In this document: positions 53,016-63,431 of the stretch, in pieces
How positions within the stretch are numbered: the stretch's first letter is position 1
Layout of the letters: the number at the start of each line of letters is the position of its first letter
Origin: Hyphomicrobiales bacterium
Lineage (GTDB): Bacteria; Pseudomonadota; Alphaproteobacteria; Rhizobiales; Rhizobiaceae
Reading direction: 5' to 3'
Length of the DNA stretch: 64,000 nt
NCBI GenBank assembly: GCA_900473175.1
Contig: UCKM01000020.1
Location: forward strand, 62,001-126,000
Translations under genes and position numbers: made by a program
Notes under the pieces: model-generated
Told to the model about the DNA's origin: nothing
Databases searched by the model: none
Seen by the model: the letters and a program-made list of their open reading frames with translations, nothing else

Positions 53016-54008
53016 ATGGAAACCAAAGCCAATTATGTTCTGGTCGGTATCTTCACACTGGTGATCTGCGCCCTTGCCTTCGCATTTGTTTATTGGATCG
53101 CCCGCTATGGCGACCGAAGCGAAACGGCGACCCTGGAAATCCGCATCCTCGGCTCTGTCACGGGCTTGACGGAGGGCAGCCAGGTTTTGTTCAACGGGAT
53201 CAAGGTCGGCAGCGTCAAGCGCCTTTCCATCGACGCCAACAATCCCGACGCGGTGATCGCGCAGACCGAGGTCAATGCCACGACGCCGATCACGCGTTCG
53301 ACACAGGCGACACTGGGCTTTGCCGGCCTGACCGGCCAGGCGTTCATCGAGCTCAAGGGCGGCAAGCTCAACGAACCCAATCTGCTCGAAGAAGCCGCGA
53401 AGGACGACCAGATTGCCCGCATGGACGCCGACCCTTCGGTCGTCAACAACCTTCTGCAAAAAGCGCAAACCATTCTCGAGCGCGTCGACGGGGCAGTTGG
53501 TTCCATCGAGAGCTTCATCAAGGAGGTGAAGGGCCCGTTGGTCGATACGGTCAACAACACCAAGAAGTTCACCGATGCTCTCGCCAACAATTCGGAAGTC
53601 ATCGACAAGTTCAGCCAGAGCGCGGAAGACGTGCAGGCCGTGGTCAAGGAAGCGCGCGAGATGATGACCAAGCTCAATTCCGCGTCGACGCGGGTGGATG
53701 GTGTCCTGGCCAAACTCGATACGCAATTGTCGGACCAGGATGGCAGCGTCGTCAGGGAAGTGCGCCAGACGATGCAATCCTATCGCGCCGTGGCCGACAA
53801 TCTGAATGCGAAACTCGGTCCGATCGCCGACAACATCAACCGATTCTCCGGACAGGGCCTGCGTGACGTCCAGGCGCTCGTAAATGAGAGCCGGCAATCG
53901 GTTCAGCGCATTGAACGCGCCATCACGGACCTCGGGAAAAACCCGCAGCGCGTGATTTTCGGCGGGGGCGGCAATGTTCCTGAATATGACGGGCGGACCC
54001 GCCGTTGA
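53016..54008 (+). CDS. MlaD-type MCE domain lipid-binding protein
   Basis: A 330-residue periplasmic protein anchored by an N-terminal helix (NYVLVGIFTLVICALAFAFVYWI). The MCE domain (about 38-115) has VTGLTEGSQVLFNGIKVGSV and FAGLTGQAFIEL. A long helical region (about 135-300) follows with MCE-typical repeats (VNNLLQKAQTILERVDGAVGSIESFIKEVK). It should form a ring that carries phospholipids between membranes. It lies three bases after the ATPase gene. Confidence 0.93.
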   Translation: METKANYVLVGIFTLVICALAFAFVYWIARYGDRSETATLEIRILGSVTGLTEGSQVLFNGIKVGSVKRLSIDANNPDAVIAQTEVNATTPITRSTQATLGFAGLTGQAFIELKGGKLNEPNLLEEAAKDDQIARMDADPSVVNNLLQKAQTILERVDGAVGSIESFIKEVKGPLVDTVNNTKKFTDALANNSEVIDKFSQSAEDVQAVVKEAREMMTKLNSASTRVDGVLAKLDTQLSDQDGSVVREVRQTMQSYRAVADNLNAKLGPIADNINRFSGQGLRDVQALVNESRQSVQRIERAITDLGKNPQRVIFGGGGNVPEYDGRTRR

Positions 54009-54072
54009 CTTTGGCATATTCGCATCGCATGAAGGTTAACGGATCGTTGCGCTTCGTGGGGACAGGGCATTG

Positions 54073-54657
54073 GTGAAATCAAGAACGACAATCGCCGCTC
54101 TGCTGATTGCCTTGTCCGTTTCAGCCTGCGCCAGCAGCAAGAAGCTCGATACCTTCGATCTCACCAGCCCTTCGCCGTCCCTGTCAGCGTCGAAAAAGCA
54201 GGGCCGGCAGATTCTCATTGCGGCGCCATCAGCCCTGAAGGCACTTGACGGCGAAAATGTCGTCGTGCGTTCCGGCCCGAATTCGATTTCATTCCTCAAG
54301 GGTGCGCAGTGGGCCGACCGCCTGCCGAATATCGTACAGTCGCGGTTCGTCCAGGCCTTTGAAAGCACGCACCGGCTTGGCGGGGTCGGCCGCCCCGGCG
54401 ATGGCCTTGCCATCGATTACCAGGTAATCAGCGAAATCCGCACCTTCGACATCGACGTCGCGGCTGGGAACACGGCCGTCGTCGAGATGGCTATCAAGAT
54501 TTTGAACGACAAGAACGGTACGGTGCGCTCTTCGCGCGTGTTCCGTTCGACCTCGCCGGTCAGCGGGCCCGGCAATGATGCCTATATCGCTGCCCTCGAC
54601 CGCGCCTTTGACGATGCCACGCGCAATATCGTGTCGTGGACACTGTCAGTCATTTAA
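54073..54657 (+). CDS. ABC-type transport auxiliary lipoprotein (Mla/Pqi-associated)
   Basis: A 194-residue lipoprotein with signal peptide and lipobox LSVSACAS, then the ABC_trans_aux fold (IAAPSALKALDGENVVVRSGPNSISFLKGAQWADRLPNIVQSRFVQAFE). In related operons such lipoproteins (PqiC-like) sit at the outer membrane and complete MCE transport. I take the GTG at 54073 with ACAGGG upstream; a TTG one codon earlier is possible. It ends the mla-like operon. Confidence 0.88.
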   Translation: MKSRTTIAALLIALSVSACASSKKLDTFDLTSPSPSLSASKKQGRQILIAAPSALKALDGENVVVRSGPNSISFLKGAQWADRLPNIVQSRFVQAFESTHRLGGVGRPGDGLAIDYQVISEIRTFDIDVAAGNTAVVEMAIKILNDKNGTVRSSRVFRSTSPVSGPGNDAYIAALDRAFDDATRNIVSWTLSVI

Positions 54658-54704
54658 GTTTCTAATATCAAGTATCTGTTTTTATTTCTCAATTTTGTAT
54701 TGCC

Positions 54705-55055
54705 ATGGATGAGCAGCGATCACTCCTCAATGCAATTAATCGTCTCGGTTCGTTCCAGATCGTTATGATCGCTTGTGCGGCGTCAGCGGCGATAACGTCT
54801 GCATTCTTTCTCGGGCGCGCGTCGGGCCGGCATGAAATACAGCACGCCGATCGCCAGCAGCTTGCCGCCCAAGCGCACAGGCTGGATGAGCTTCAGCGCA
54901 GCCTGAGCGATGAAAAAGATCGGGTCAGCCGATTCTCGGAGGCCAATCGGCGCTATGCCGGGGAGAATGACTCGCTCCGTGAACAGGCGAATACCCTCGC
55001 GGGCCGATTCCAAAGCCAGAACAACGGCTCGCTGGCCCCCGGCACTGGTCAATAA
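54705..55055 (+). CDS. Small membrane-anchored coiled-coil protein
   Basis: A 116-residue protein of unknown function: a short cytoplasmic N-terminus, one transmembrane helix (FQIVMIACAASAAITSAFFLGRA, about 17-39), then a charged helix (about 48-105) rich in Gln, Arg, Glu and Leu with heptad-like spacing, probably coiled coil. The spacer to the Mla operon is only 47 bp and AT-rich. Coding is supported by codon composition and the clear membrane-helix design, but no family is recognised. Confidence 0.6.
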   Translation: MDEQRSLLNAINRLGSFQIVMIACAASAAITSAFFLGRASGRHEIQHADRQQLAAQAHRLDELQRSLSDEKDRVSRFSEANRRYAGENDSLREQANTLAGRFQSQNNGSLAPGTGQ

Positions 55056-55114
55056 GTCTCGAAAGGCCAGATTGTCATGCACCGTTGATAGGGTGTCATG
55101 GTGCATTCGAATAG

Positions 55115-55240
55115 CACGGGGATGACATGCGCCTTGGCGCGAAACGCATTATGCTCACCCATTGCGGCCCACACATGCTGACGCGGAAAGCCGATGTACG
55201 CTTTGAGCTTGCCGAAGACGGGCAAGTCATCGATCTGTGA
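55115..55240 (+). pseudogene. Remnant C-terminus of an MBL-fold metallo-hydrolase
   Basis: After an in-frame stop at 55112-55114, this frame encodes HGDDMRLGAKRIMLTHCGPH followed by MLTRKADVRFELAEDGQVIDL and TGA. The stretch LGAKRIMLTH...ML...AEDGQVIDL looks like the C-terminal end of MBL-fold metallo-hydrolases, in which a 'GAKR..LTHM..DM' helix-strand pair and a 'DG..(V/I)' tail close the fold. Nothing upstream (55056-55114) encodes the rest of the domain in any frame I could read. It is therefore probably a deletion remnant. Recognition is from memory of the family pattern. Confidence 0.5.
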
Positions 55241-55255
55241 GCGAAAATTTCCAAC

Positions 55256-55286
55256 AAAAAAACGCGGCTCGAAGGCCGCGTTTTTT
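55256..55286. terminator. Bidirectional rho-independent terminator
   Basis: A7-CGCGGC-TCGAAG-GCCGCG-T6: a GC-rich 6-bp stem extended by matching A and T runs, so it has a U tract in both directions. It lies 16 bp after the MBL remnant and 21 bp after the end of the giant coiled-coil gene on the minus strand. Confidence 0.9.
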
Positions 55287-55307
55287 CGTTCGTATGGGTT
55301 CCCGCGC

Positions 55308-58300
55308 TTACCGAAGGCGGTTACTTGCATGCGCAAGCATCGTGTAGACCTTGCCGGTATCCGACGTCAGGTAGTTCTGCGTCGTGACATTGTCGCGGTC
55401 GTTGCGGCTGACGTCTTCGAGCAGGCGCTCGAAATCATCCATGTAGCGATCGACGGCGCGGCGGAATTCGGTGTCCGCCTGGTACTTGCGCTTGATCTCG
55501 TCAAAGGTCTGCTGACCCTTGAGCGTATAGAGGCGGCGGGTGAACACATTGCGCTCGCCGGCACGATAACGCTGCCAGAGTTCGACAGAAGCCTCATGGT
55601 CAATCGCACGCGTGATGTCGATTGATAGCGAGTTCAAGGATTCGACCACCTGACCGGGCGAGCGGCTGGTTGCCTTGGCCTTTGGCTCGGCATCTGCCTC
55701 ATCGCTCGATGCTCGGCGCAACAGGTCTGAGACCCAGCCATTGCCGGCGGGGCGTGCGCCAGGCGCCGCATTGCCACGGATATCGAGGCTACCGCGAATT
55801 GCAGGTGCTGCTGCCGCAGGAGTGGCCGCCTGTGCTGGCGACGTGGGTTGGCTTCGCTGCGGCTGCGCGGCAACGGCGGCCGTTGCCCGGGCAGGCGCGG
55901 CAGCGCGCGCGGCGCGAGCTTCGCCGACGTCAGTGAGGCGGCCGGATTTCTGAACGATTTCCGACAGTTCCTTCAAGGCGTTGATCTGCTCTGAGACCGC
56001 CTTGCGCATTTGCGCGGTGGACTGCTTGGCTTCTTCGGGCATGTCCATGACCCCGCGCTGCAATTCGGAACGGGTCTCTTCCAGTTCCGCGCGGATGGCA
56101 GCCGAGGAGCGGCGGATTTCATCGGTCGCGGTTGCGAACTTCTGCGATGCCTGCTCGACGACTTCCGAGATCGAATTGCGAATCTGCTCGGTTGTCTGCG
56201 AGGCGCGGCCTTCGGCGCGATCGAAAGCGGAGGATACAAGCGACTCGAACGAACGCATGGTCTTCTCGATGCTTTCGGACTTCGCAATAAGGCCTGCCGC
56301 GAGCTTCTGCAGTGCTTCCTGGCGATCATCGAAGGTGGAGGCGAGATTTGACTGCGAGGCATTGATCAGTTCGGAAGCCGAGTTGAGCATCTTGCCATGG
56401 TCGTCGAAGCGCTTGGCGATAGCCGAAATGTCGGTCAGTGTCGTGTCGGAGAGTTCCGACAGCTTGCCAAGATTGCCGTCGATAAGCCGGGTCGACGTCT
56501 CGAAGGATTCGGCAGCCTTGGTTGCATTCTCGGCAAAGGCGGTTGTCGTGTCGAGAAGCCGTCCATCGATGTCGCCAAGGTTCTTGGTCGCCATGTCGAT
56601 GAGTTCGCCGAGTTTCGCGTTGGAAGCGGAGAGGCGGTCGATGAGATTGCTGACATCGTCGGTGAGGCCGGCTTTCGCCGCCTGGACGGCGGTGATGGTT
56701 TCTGCGGTGCGGCTGGCGATCGCATTGATCAGAGCCGCATTCTCGACGCGCAACCGCTCCGTTGCGGCTGTCGTTGCTTCAACCAGCTGCGATGCGAGCG
56801 TGCGGCCATTGTCGGCGAGGCTGTCGACCAGAGGCTGTGCCGTATTGTCGAGGATGCCGATGATTTCCTGCGAACGCGCAGCGAGAACTTCGTTGAGCTC
56901 GCGGGTGCTTTCGGCCAGCTTCGAAGCAGTCGAATCGGTTGCTGCGGAGAAGCGGGCTTCGAGTGCTTCGAGATTGGCGGCGGCTTCACGGGCACGTTCA
57001 CCGAGGCGGCGTTCCGTTTCTGCGAGGCTTTCGTTCATGCGATGGCTGAATGCCTCGCCGTGACCGTCAAGCGCTTCGCCAGCCTTCTGCGCCTCGACCG
57101 TGAGGGAAGAGGCGGCGTCGCCGATCTTGTCACGCAGCGTACGCGCAACGACCGAAGCGCTCTGCTCCAGCGACTTGCGCACATTTTCGACGCCCATCGC
57201 AAGTGCGTTCTGCATGGTGTTCGTGCGCTCGTCGATCGTGCCGCCATGGGTTTCGAAGGCTTTTGCCAGCACCTCGGCGCTGTCCTGGAGCACTGCCTGA
57301 AGTGCAATGGTGCGATCACTGATCGTGCTGGCCTTGCTGTCCAGCGTCTGGCCGATGGCGGCGTTGCCCTGTTCCATGGCGGCCCGGATGCCGGCGATGC
57401 GGTCATCAAGCATGCCCGCATGCGCGTTCAATGTATCGCCAATGCGACCATCGCTGTCCGAGAGTACCGCACGGATCGCTGCTGCACGCTCTTCGAGAGC
57501 GCCAATATGCGAGGCAAGAATGTCGCCGATCTGGTTGTTGCCGCCGTCGAGCGCCGAGCGGATACCCGCTGTACGCTCTTCGATATCGGACACGTGGCGG
57601 GCAAGCACCTGTTCAACCTGACCCGTGCTCGAGTCGAGCATGGACCGGATACCGGCTGTGCGTTCTTCGAGCGCGCCGAGATGCGAGGCGAGCGTATCGC
57701 CAATCTGGTTGTTGCTATTGTCGAGCACCGACCGGATACCGGCAGTGCGCGTTTCGATATCATTTGCGTGTTGCGCGAGCGTATCGCCGATGCGCGAATG
57801 TGTATTCTCAAGCGCTGCCTGGATATCGGCCGTACGCTCGTCGAGCGAGGCGGCATGCCTTGCGAGCGTCTGGTCGATCCGCTGGTCGCTGTTCGTCAGG
57901 GCATTTTCGATGCCCGCGGTCCGATCCTCGATGGCACTCGCATGGGTGGCAAGGACATCGCTGATACGGGCATCACTGCTGGTCAGGGCCGACTCGATGC
58001 GGTTGGTGCGATCGTCGACGGAGTCGATGAAGCCGCCGAGGGTGTCATCGATACGGGCGCCGCTGCTGAGCAATGTCACCTGGATTTCAGCGTTGCGCGC
58101 GTCGATGGCTTGGGTGTGCGCAGCGAGCGTGTCGCCAAGCTTGATGTCGCTGCTGGAAAGAGCCAGCTGGATTTCACGGTTGCGCTCGTCAAGGCTCTTG
58201 GCGTGATGATCAAGGGTCTGCGCGATCTTGGCGTGCGTATCGACGAATGCAGCGCGCATGCCGGAGGTGCGATCGTCGATGATTTTTGCATGCGCGTCCA

Positions 58301-60353
58301 GCGTCTGGCCGATGCGGGAATCATTGGCATGAATTGCCGCTTCGATGGTCGAACTACGCAGGTCGATCGTGCGCGTATGTTCGTCCATCGTCTGGCGAAT
58401 CTTCGCATCCGTATCGGAGAACGCAGCATGCATGCCGGAGGTGCGGTCTTCGATGGCCTTGGCGTGCTGCTCGAGCGTCGCGCCAATGCGGGCATCATTG
58501 TCGTCAAGCGCCGCCCGCAGGTTTGCCGCCCGTTCTTCGAGCGATCCGGTGTGGCCCTCGATGATCTGGCCGATGGCGGTTGTGCTGGTCTCAAGAATGG
58601 TTCTGAGGTTCGACGTATGATCGCCGATTTGGCCCGCCTGTTCGCGCATGACGGCCGCTGCGCGATCCGTCTCGCCCGATAGTGTCGAGGCAAGCGCCTC
58701 GCGGCTCTCCGCCAATCTGTCGGCGAGCGCTGTTGCACTCGTCGAGAGCAGGCTGCCAACGGATTCCGACAGGCTCGACAGATCGTTGCCAATCTTGGCC
58801 TTGGTCTCGTCGACGATGCCATCGATGGAAGCGCGGCCATCGGTGAAGGTCTTGGCGATATCGCGGGTACGCTCGATCAACTGTTCGTTGATCTGGCGGG
58901 CGCGGGCCTCAAGTGCCGAATTGAGGCGTTCCGTGCTGGTATCGAGCGACTGCGCACGCGTCTCGAACTCCGCGAGCAGCGAACGGCCACGCTCGTTGAT
59001 CGTGGTGTCGAGCCCGGCGAGGCGGGTGTCGAATTCGCCGACCAGCGTTTGCGTGGCGTCGCCAAGCAGCGACAACATGCTGTTGGTGCGACCGTCCAGC
59101 GTGTCGGCCAGTTTCAGTGTCACCGCATCCGTCTGTTCGGACAGGGCTGCAATGCGCATTTCCAGAAGATTCGCAAAGGCTTCGCCGGACGTGCTGATCT
59201 TGTTCGAAATGTCGTCGGAGCGCGAAACGATGGACTCTGAGATCGCCTGTCCGCTCTGTGCCAGGCGGTCAATAAGGGTTTCCCCGGACTGGCTGATCGA
59301 CATGGTCAGATTGGTTGAGGCATTGGAAAGGTTTTCGCGCAATGCATCGCCAGCCTGCGACAGCTCATCCTTCAGCTGCTCGTGGGCGCTGGAGATCGAG
59401 GCGCGGACGCGCTCGGCATGGCCGATCACCGATTCGCGCTCGCCGCCGAGACGGTCGACCAGCGTGCGGATGCGGTATTCATTGTCCGTATAGACGCGTT
59501 CGAGCTGGTTGACTTCGGTCTGGACCAGCGTCTCAAGCTCGACGGCGCGGGCGAGGGTGCGTTCGACGCCTTCGCTCATCGCGGCAACTTCACGCCGCAC
59601 AGCCTGGCCGAGAGAAGCGACGCGGTCGGACGAGAGCATCTCCGGCTCCGACAGGCGCATGGCGGCCTCGGCCATGGAGCGCGCGGCATATTGCATTTCC
59701 TGGGCGCGGCGGACCATCAGCGCGAAGGCCCAGAACAGCATGATCGGCACGATGATGGCGACTGCGAGGCCGATCGCGTAGGGCGCCGCGGCAAAGTCGG
59801 CGAATGAATGGATGGACCACAGCGAGGCGCCGTACATTGCATTGCCGAGGGCAAGCACACCGGCAGTCCAGAGCAGGCTGATGATGGTCGTTACCAGCGC
59901 GTAGGATCGTGGCGCTTGCGCGGCCGGAATCGATGGCCGGGCGACCGTGGACTTCTGCAAAAGATCGTCGTTCGCAGGCTTGAACGTTTGCGCGGGCACT
60001 GCCGGCGCCTTGGGCAAAGCAGGCGGTGCGGCAGGTATGGGATTTGCGGCCTTGATCTGAGGTTTTGGCGCTGGAAGGGACGTGGTAACTGCGGCGGCGG
60101 GCGCCTTGGTTTCGGTAGCGGCTACCGGCTCAGGCTCTGAAGGCAAACTATGCTTTTCTGCTGCCAGTTCCTGCGCTGCCTGTGAAATCTGTGCTTCGAG
60201 ATCGCTGAGGGACAAGAGATCGTCATCGACGGGAGATAAATCCATATCCATCCCAAGCGTCGACTCGTCGAAATCGATTTCAAGTGCCTTTTCAAGAGCT
60301 TCGCCGAGTTCTTCTTCGGTTTTCGCTACCTTGCTTTTCGGAGCTGTGGCCAT
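55308..60353 (-). CDS. Giant membrane coiled-coil repeat protein ('kinesin-like')
   Basis: A 1681-residue protein. Residues 1-150 are acidic then Ala/Pro-rich. Two transmembrane helices (about 152-174 and 190-213) make a hairpin. Residues about 215-1480 are almost entirely predicted alpha-helix, including 17 consecutive 29-residue repeats at 572-1064. An Ala/Pro/Gln linker (about 1490-1560) leads to a compact C-terminal domain (about 1575-1681: DITRAIDHEASVELWQRYRAGE, FDEIKRKYQADTEF). Long homologues in Brucella and rhizobia are annotated as kinesin-like, but there is no motor domain or P-loop here. The start at 60353 is supported by GAGGT. The protein would project a very long coiled coil, probably into the cytoplasm. 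Function unknown; envelope organisation or polarity are guesses. Confidence 0.9.
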   Translation of the reverse strand: MATAPKSKVAKTEEELGEALEKALEIDFDESTLGMDMDLSPVDDDLLSLSDLEAQISQAAQELAAEKHSLPSEPEPVAATETKAPAAAVTTSLPAPKPQIKAANPIPAAPPALPKAPAVPAQTFKPANDDLLQKSTVARPSIPAAQAPRSYALVTTIISLLWTAGVLALGNAMYGASLWSIHSFADFAAAPYAIGLAVAIIVPIMLFWAFALMVRRAQEMQYAARSMAEAAMRLSEPEMLSSDRVASLGQAVRREVAAMSEGVERTLARAVELETLVQTEVNQLERVYTDNEYRIRTLVDRLGGERESVIGHAERVRASISSAHEQLKDELSQAGDALRENLSNASTNLTMSISQSGETLIDRLAQSGQAISESIVSRSDDISNKISTSGEAFANLLEMRIAALSEQTDAVTLKLADTLDGRTNSMLSLLGDATQTLVGEFDTRLAGLDTTINERGRSLLAEFETRAQSLDTSTERLNSALEARARQINEQLIERTRDIAKTFTDGRASIDGIVDETKAKIGNDLSSLSESVGSLLSTSATALADRLAESREALASTLSGETDRAAAVMREQAGQIGDHTSNLRTILETSTTAIGQIIEGHTGSLEERAANLRAALDDNDARIGATLEQHAKAIEDRTSGMHAAFSDTDAKIRQTMDEHTRTIDLRSSTIEAAIHANDSRIGQTLDAHAKIIDDRTSGMRAAFVDTHAKIAQTLDHHAKSLDERNREIQLALSSSDIKLGDTLAAHTQAIDARNAEIQVTLLSSGARIDDTLGGFIDSVDDRTNRIESALTSSDARISDVLATHASAIEDRTAGIENALTNSDQRIDQTLARHAASLDERTADIQAALENTHSRIGDTLAQHANDIETRTAGIRSVLDNSNNQIGDTLASHLGALEERTAGIRSMLDSSTGQVEQVLARHVSDIEERTAGIRSALDGGNNQIGDILASHIGALEERAAAIRAVLSDSDGRIGDTLNAHAGMLDDRIAGIRAAMEQGNAAIGQTLDSKASTISDRTIALQAVLQDSAEVLAKAFETHGGTIDERTNTMQNALAMGVENVRKSLEQSASVVARTLRDKIGDAASSLTVEAQKAGEALDGHGEAFSHRMNESLAETERRLGERAREAAANLEALEARFSAATDSTASKLAESTRELNEVLAARSQEIIGILDNTAQPLVDSLADNGRTLASQLVEATTAATERLRVENAALINAIASRTAETITAVQAAKAGLTDDVSNLIDRLSASNAKLGELIDMATKNLGDIDGRLLDTTTAFAENATKAAESFETSTRLIDGNLGKLSELSDTTLTDISAIAKRFDDHGKMLNSASELINASQSNLASTFDDRQEALQKLAAGLIAKSESIEKTMRSFESLVSSAFDRAEGRASQTTEQIRNSISEVVEQASQKFATATDEIRRSSAAIRAELEETRSELQRGVMDMPEEAKQSTAQMRKAVSEQINALKELSEIVQKSGRLTDVGEARAARAAAPARATAAVAAQPQRSQPTSPAQAATPAAAAPAIRGSLDIRGNAAPGARPAGNGWVSDLLRRASSDEADAEPKAKATSRSPGQVVESLNSLSIDITRAIDHEASVELWQRYRAGERNVFTRRLYTLKGQQTFDEIKRKYQADTEFRRAVDRYMDDFERLLEDVSRNDRDNVTTQNYLTSDTGKVYTMLAHASNRLR
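57162..58640 (-). repeat. 17 tandem 87-bp (29-residue) repeats in the giant protein gene
   Basis: The 1479 bp divide exactly into 17 units of 87 bp without insertions or deletions. The consensus protein unit reads roughly HAxxIEERTAGIRxALDxSDxRIGDTLAx. His at position 1, Asp/Glu-Arg at 7-8, Ile/Leu near 12 and 16, and Ile-Gly-x-Thr-Leu at 23-27 are best kept. Several central units are nearly identical in DNA too. Outer units, at both ends, are more diverged, as expected for expansion from the middle. Confidence 0.9.
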
Positions 60354-60654
60354 GCTTACCTCACAATATTGGCCGGTGACCACATGTGGAGCCCACCGCG
60401 CCATACTCTTTACGCCGCTACTGTATCGTACTGACACATGGATTGGAAAGAAACAACGGATTCGGCAAATGCTTAAAAGTTTAAACACAAGGTTAATTTT
60501 TTGAGGTCGGACGAAATTTCAGCCCAACATCAAAATTTACCGAACGTTCACCATAGTTGAGCTTTTTCAGGGTGTATTGCCTCGTTTTAACCTTGAATCA
60601 GCGCAATTTGAAGAAACTTGTTAGTTCATTCGTAAAAGTGTTCAGGAGAGTACA
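60354..60654. other. Gene-free divergent spacer between the giant gene and the Hpt gene
   Basis: 301 bp with no credible gene. It should hold both promoters. It is AT-rich, with three TTAA motifs in 24 bp (60473-60476, 60481-60484, 60493-60496) spaced by 4 and 8 bases; the CtrA box is TTAA-N7-TTAA, so the match is not exact. No strong hairpin or other RNA element seen. Confidence 0.5.
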
Positions 60655-61023
60655 ATGGCACAACAGGCATCGATGGCTTTCGCCTTGCCGGGCGGTGAAC
60701 AATCGACCCCATCGCGTAACCGCCCCATCGACCTCGTTCATCTGACACGCGAGACATTCGGCAATCGCGCCCTCGAAACCGAAATCCTTTGCCTCTTTTC
60801 CCGCCAGACCAGCAGCATTGCCGACCGGCTTGCCCATGCCAATCCCGATGATCGCGTTCGTCTCGCCAGATCGTTGAAAGGGTCCGCCCGCATGATCGGC
60901 GCCTTCGGCGTTGCCGACATGGCCGAGGAAATCGAATTCGCGCCATCCGATTCAAATAAGGTCAAGGAGCTGCGGTTGATCATCGACGATGTCCGCGATT
61001 ACATAGCCGCGATCACGCGGTAG
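60655..61023 (+). CDS. Hpt-like protein lacking the phospho-accepting histidine
   Basis: A 122-residue protein with the helical-bundle pattern of histidine phosphotransfer domains: RPIDLVHLTRETFGNRALETEILCLFSRQ, then LARSLKGSARMIGAFGVADMAEEIE. In active Hpt domains the segment reads (A)HxLKGSA, with the His phosphorylated; here Arg72 replaces it (codon AGA at 60868-60870). It therefore cannot relay phosphate by the usual route and may instead bind a receiver domain or be a regulator. CAGGAGAG lies seven bases before the ATG. It is divergent from the giant coiled-coil gene. Confidence 0.85.
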   Translation: MAQQASMAFALPGGEQSTPSRNRPIDLVHLTRETFGNRALETEILCLFSRQTSSIADRLAHANPDDRVRLARSLKGSARMIGAFGVADMAEEIEFAPSDSNKVKELRLIIDDVRDYIAAITR

Positions 61024-61155
61024 CCGTCATGTTGGTTGAATATATATGCCATGCCCGCCGCTCCCGTGCGAGCGCGGGCTGCGTCAGGGAGTACAATTGA
61101 CTTCCCGGCCCAAATCCCTATGTCAGCGATAACTTTCCTGCTTGGGGCATTTTTT

Positions 61156-61476
61156 ATGGCAAAGATCACGTTTGTCACTTTCGATGGCGCGCGTATTGAA
61201 GCGGACGCTGAAAACGGTTCGACCGTGATGGAGAATGCCATCCGTAATGCGGTGCCGGGCATCGATGCGGAATGCGGCGGCGCCTGCGCCTGCGCCACAT
61301 GCCATGTCTACGTCGACGAGGATTGGACCTCGGTGGCGGGAGAGCCCGAGGCCATGGAAGAGGACATGCTGGACTTCGCCTACGATGTTCGCCCGAATTC
61401 GCGCCTGTCCTGCCAGATCCGGGTTTCGGATGACTTGGACGGCATCGTCGTGCATGTGCCCGAGCGTCAGGCCTGA
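61156..61476 (+). CDS. 2Fe-2S ferredoxin (adrenodoxin type)
   Basis: A 106-residue electron carrier with the adrenodoxin/FdxB-type cluster site Cys40-x5-Cys46-x2-Cys49 and Cys86. It has the typical [17 protein letters not shown] and RLSCQI segments and ends VVHVPERQ. Such ferredoxins serve cytochrome P450s or Fe-S cluster assembly. The start at 61156 gives [11 protein letters not shown], the normal N-terminus; the longer open frame upstream is not protein-like. A ferredoxin-NADP reductase gene follows 188 bp downstream and could be its reductase. Confidence 0.94.
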   Translation: MAKITFVTFDGARIEADAENGSTVMENAIRNAVPGIDAECGGACACATCHVYVDEDWTSVAGEPEAMEEDMLDFAYDVRPNSRLSCQIRVSDDLDGIVVHVPERQA

Positions 61477-61545
61477 TATTTTCTCATTGACCGATTAGAA
61501 TAGCTGCTATGCTTGTCGTTTTGGGGCCGGGCCGAGACGCATTCT

Positions 61546-61574
61546 CTTGACCTTGACGAGTGCAGTCGCTACGC
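61546..61574 (+). promoter_or_regulatory. Candidate promoter for the ferredoxin reductase gene
   Basis: CTTGAC (61546-61551), a 17-bp spacer, then CTACGC (61569-61574). CTTGAC-N17-CTATAT is the rhizobial housekeeping pattern; the -35 is perfect, the -10 poor. A small GTGCGTC-GTT-GACGCAC hairpin (61587-61603) would lie in the 5' leader. Confidence 0.3.
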
Positions 61575-61598
61575 GCAGTGCAGCCCGTGCGTCGTTGA

Positions 61599-63304
<1,706 letters not shown>

Positions 63305-63431
63305 GGGTACATTTCCTTTTCAGCCAAGTCTGCCCGATCCGGACCCTATCGTCAAAAACATTGCGGATGAATTGACGTGGTCCCGGTTCTGTTCAAAAAC
63401 AAATACAAGGTTTCGTGAAGGGAGCGTTTCG

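Noticed and set aside
55049-55336. 95-codon minus-strand frame across the terminator at 55256-55286
   Set aside because: It runs through a strong bidirectional terminator and overlaps the end of the giant gene; no family pattern and no ribosome site.
56397-58682. 761-codon open frame on the plus strand inside the giant coiled-coil gene
   Set aside because: The 87-bp repeat unit is a multiple of three, so a frame free of stops in one unit is free in all; it is an antisense shadow. The minus-strand frame has the ribosome site, membrane helices and conserved C-terminus.
60473-60496. Three TTAA motifs as a CtrA binding site
   Set aside because: Spacings are 4 and 8 bases; the CtrA box is TTAA-N7-TTAA. 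AT-rich DNA makes such motifs common, so I do not call a site.
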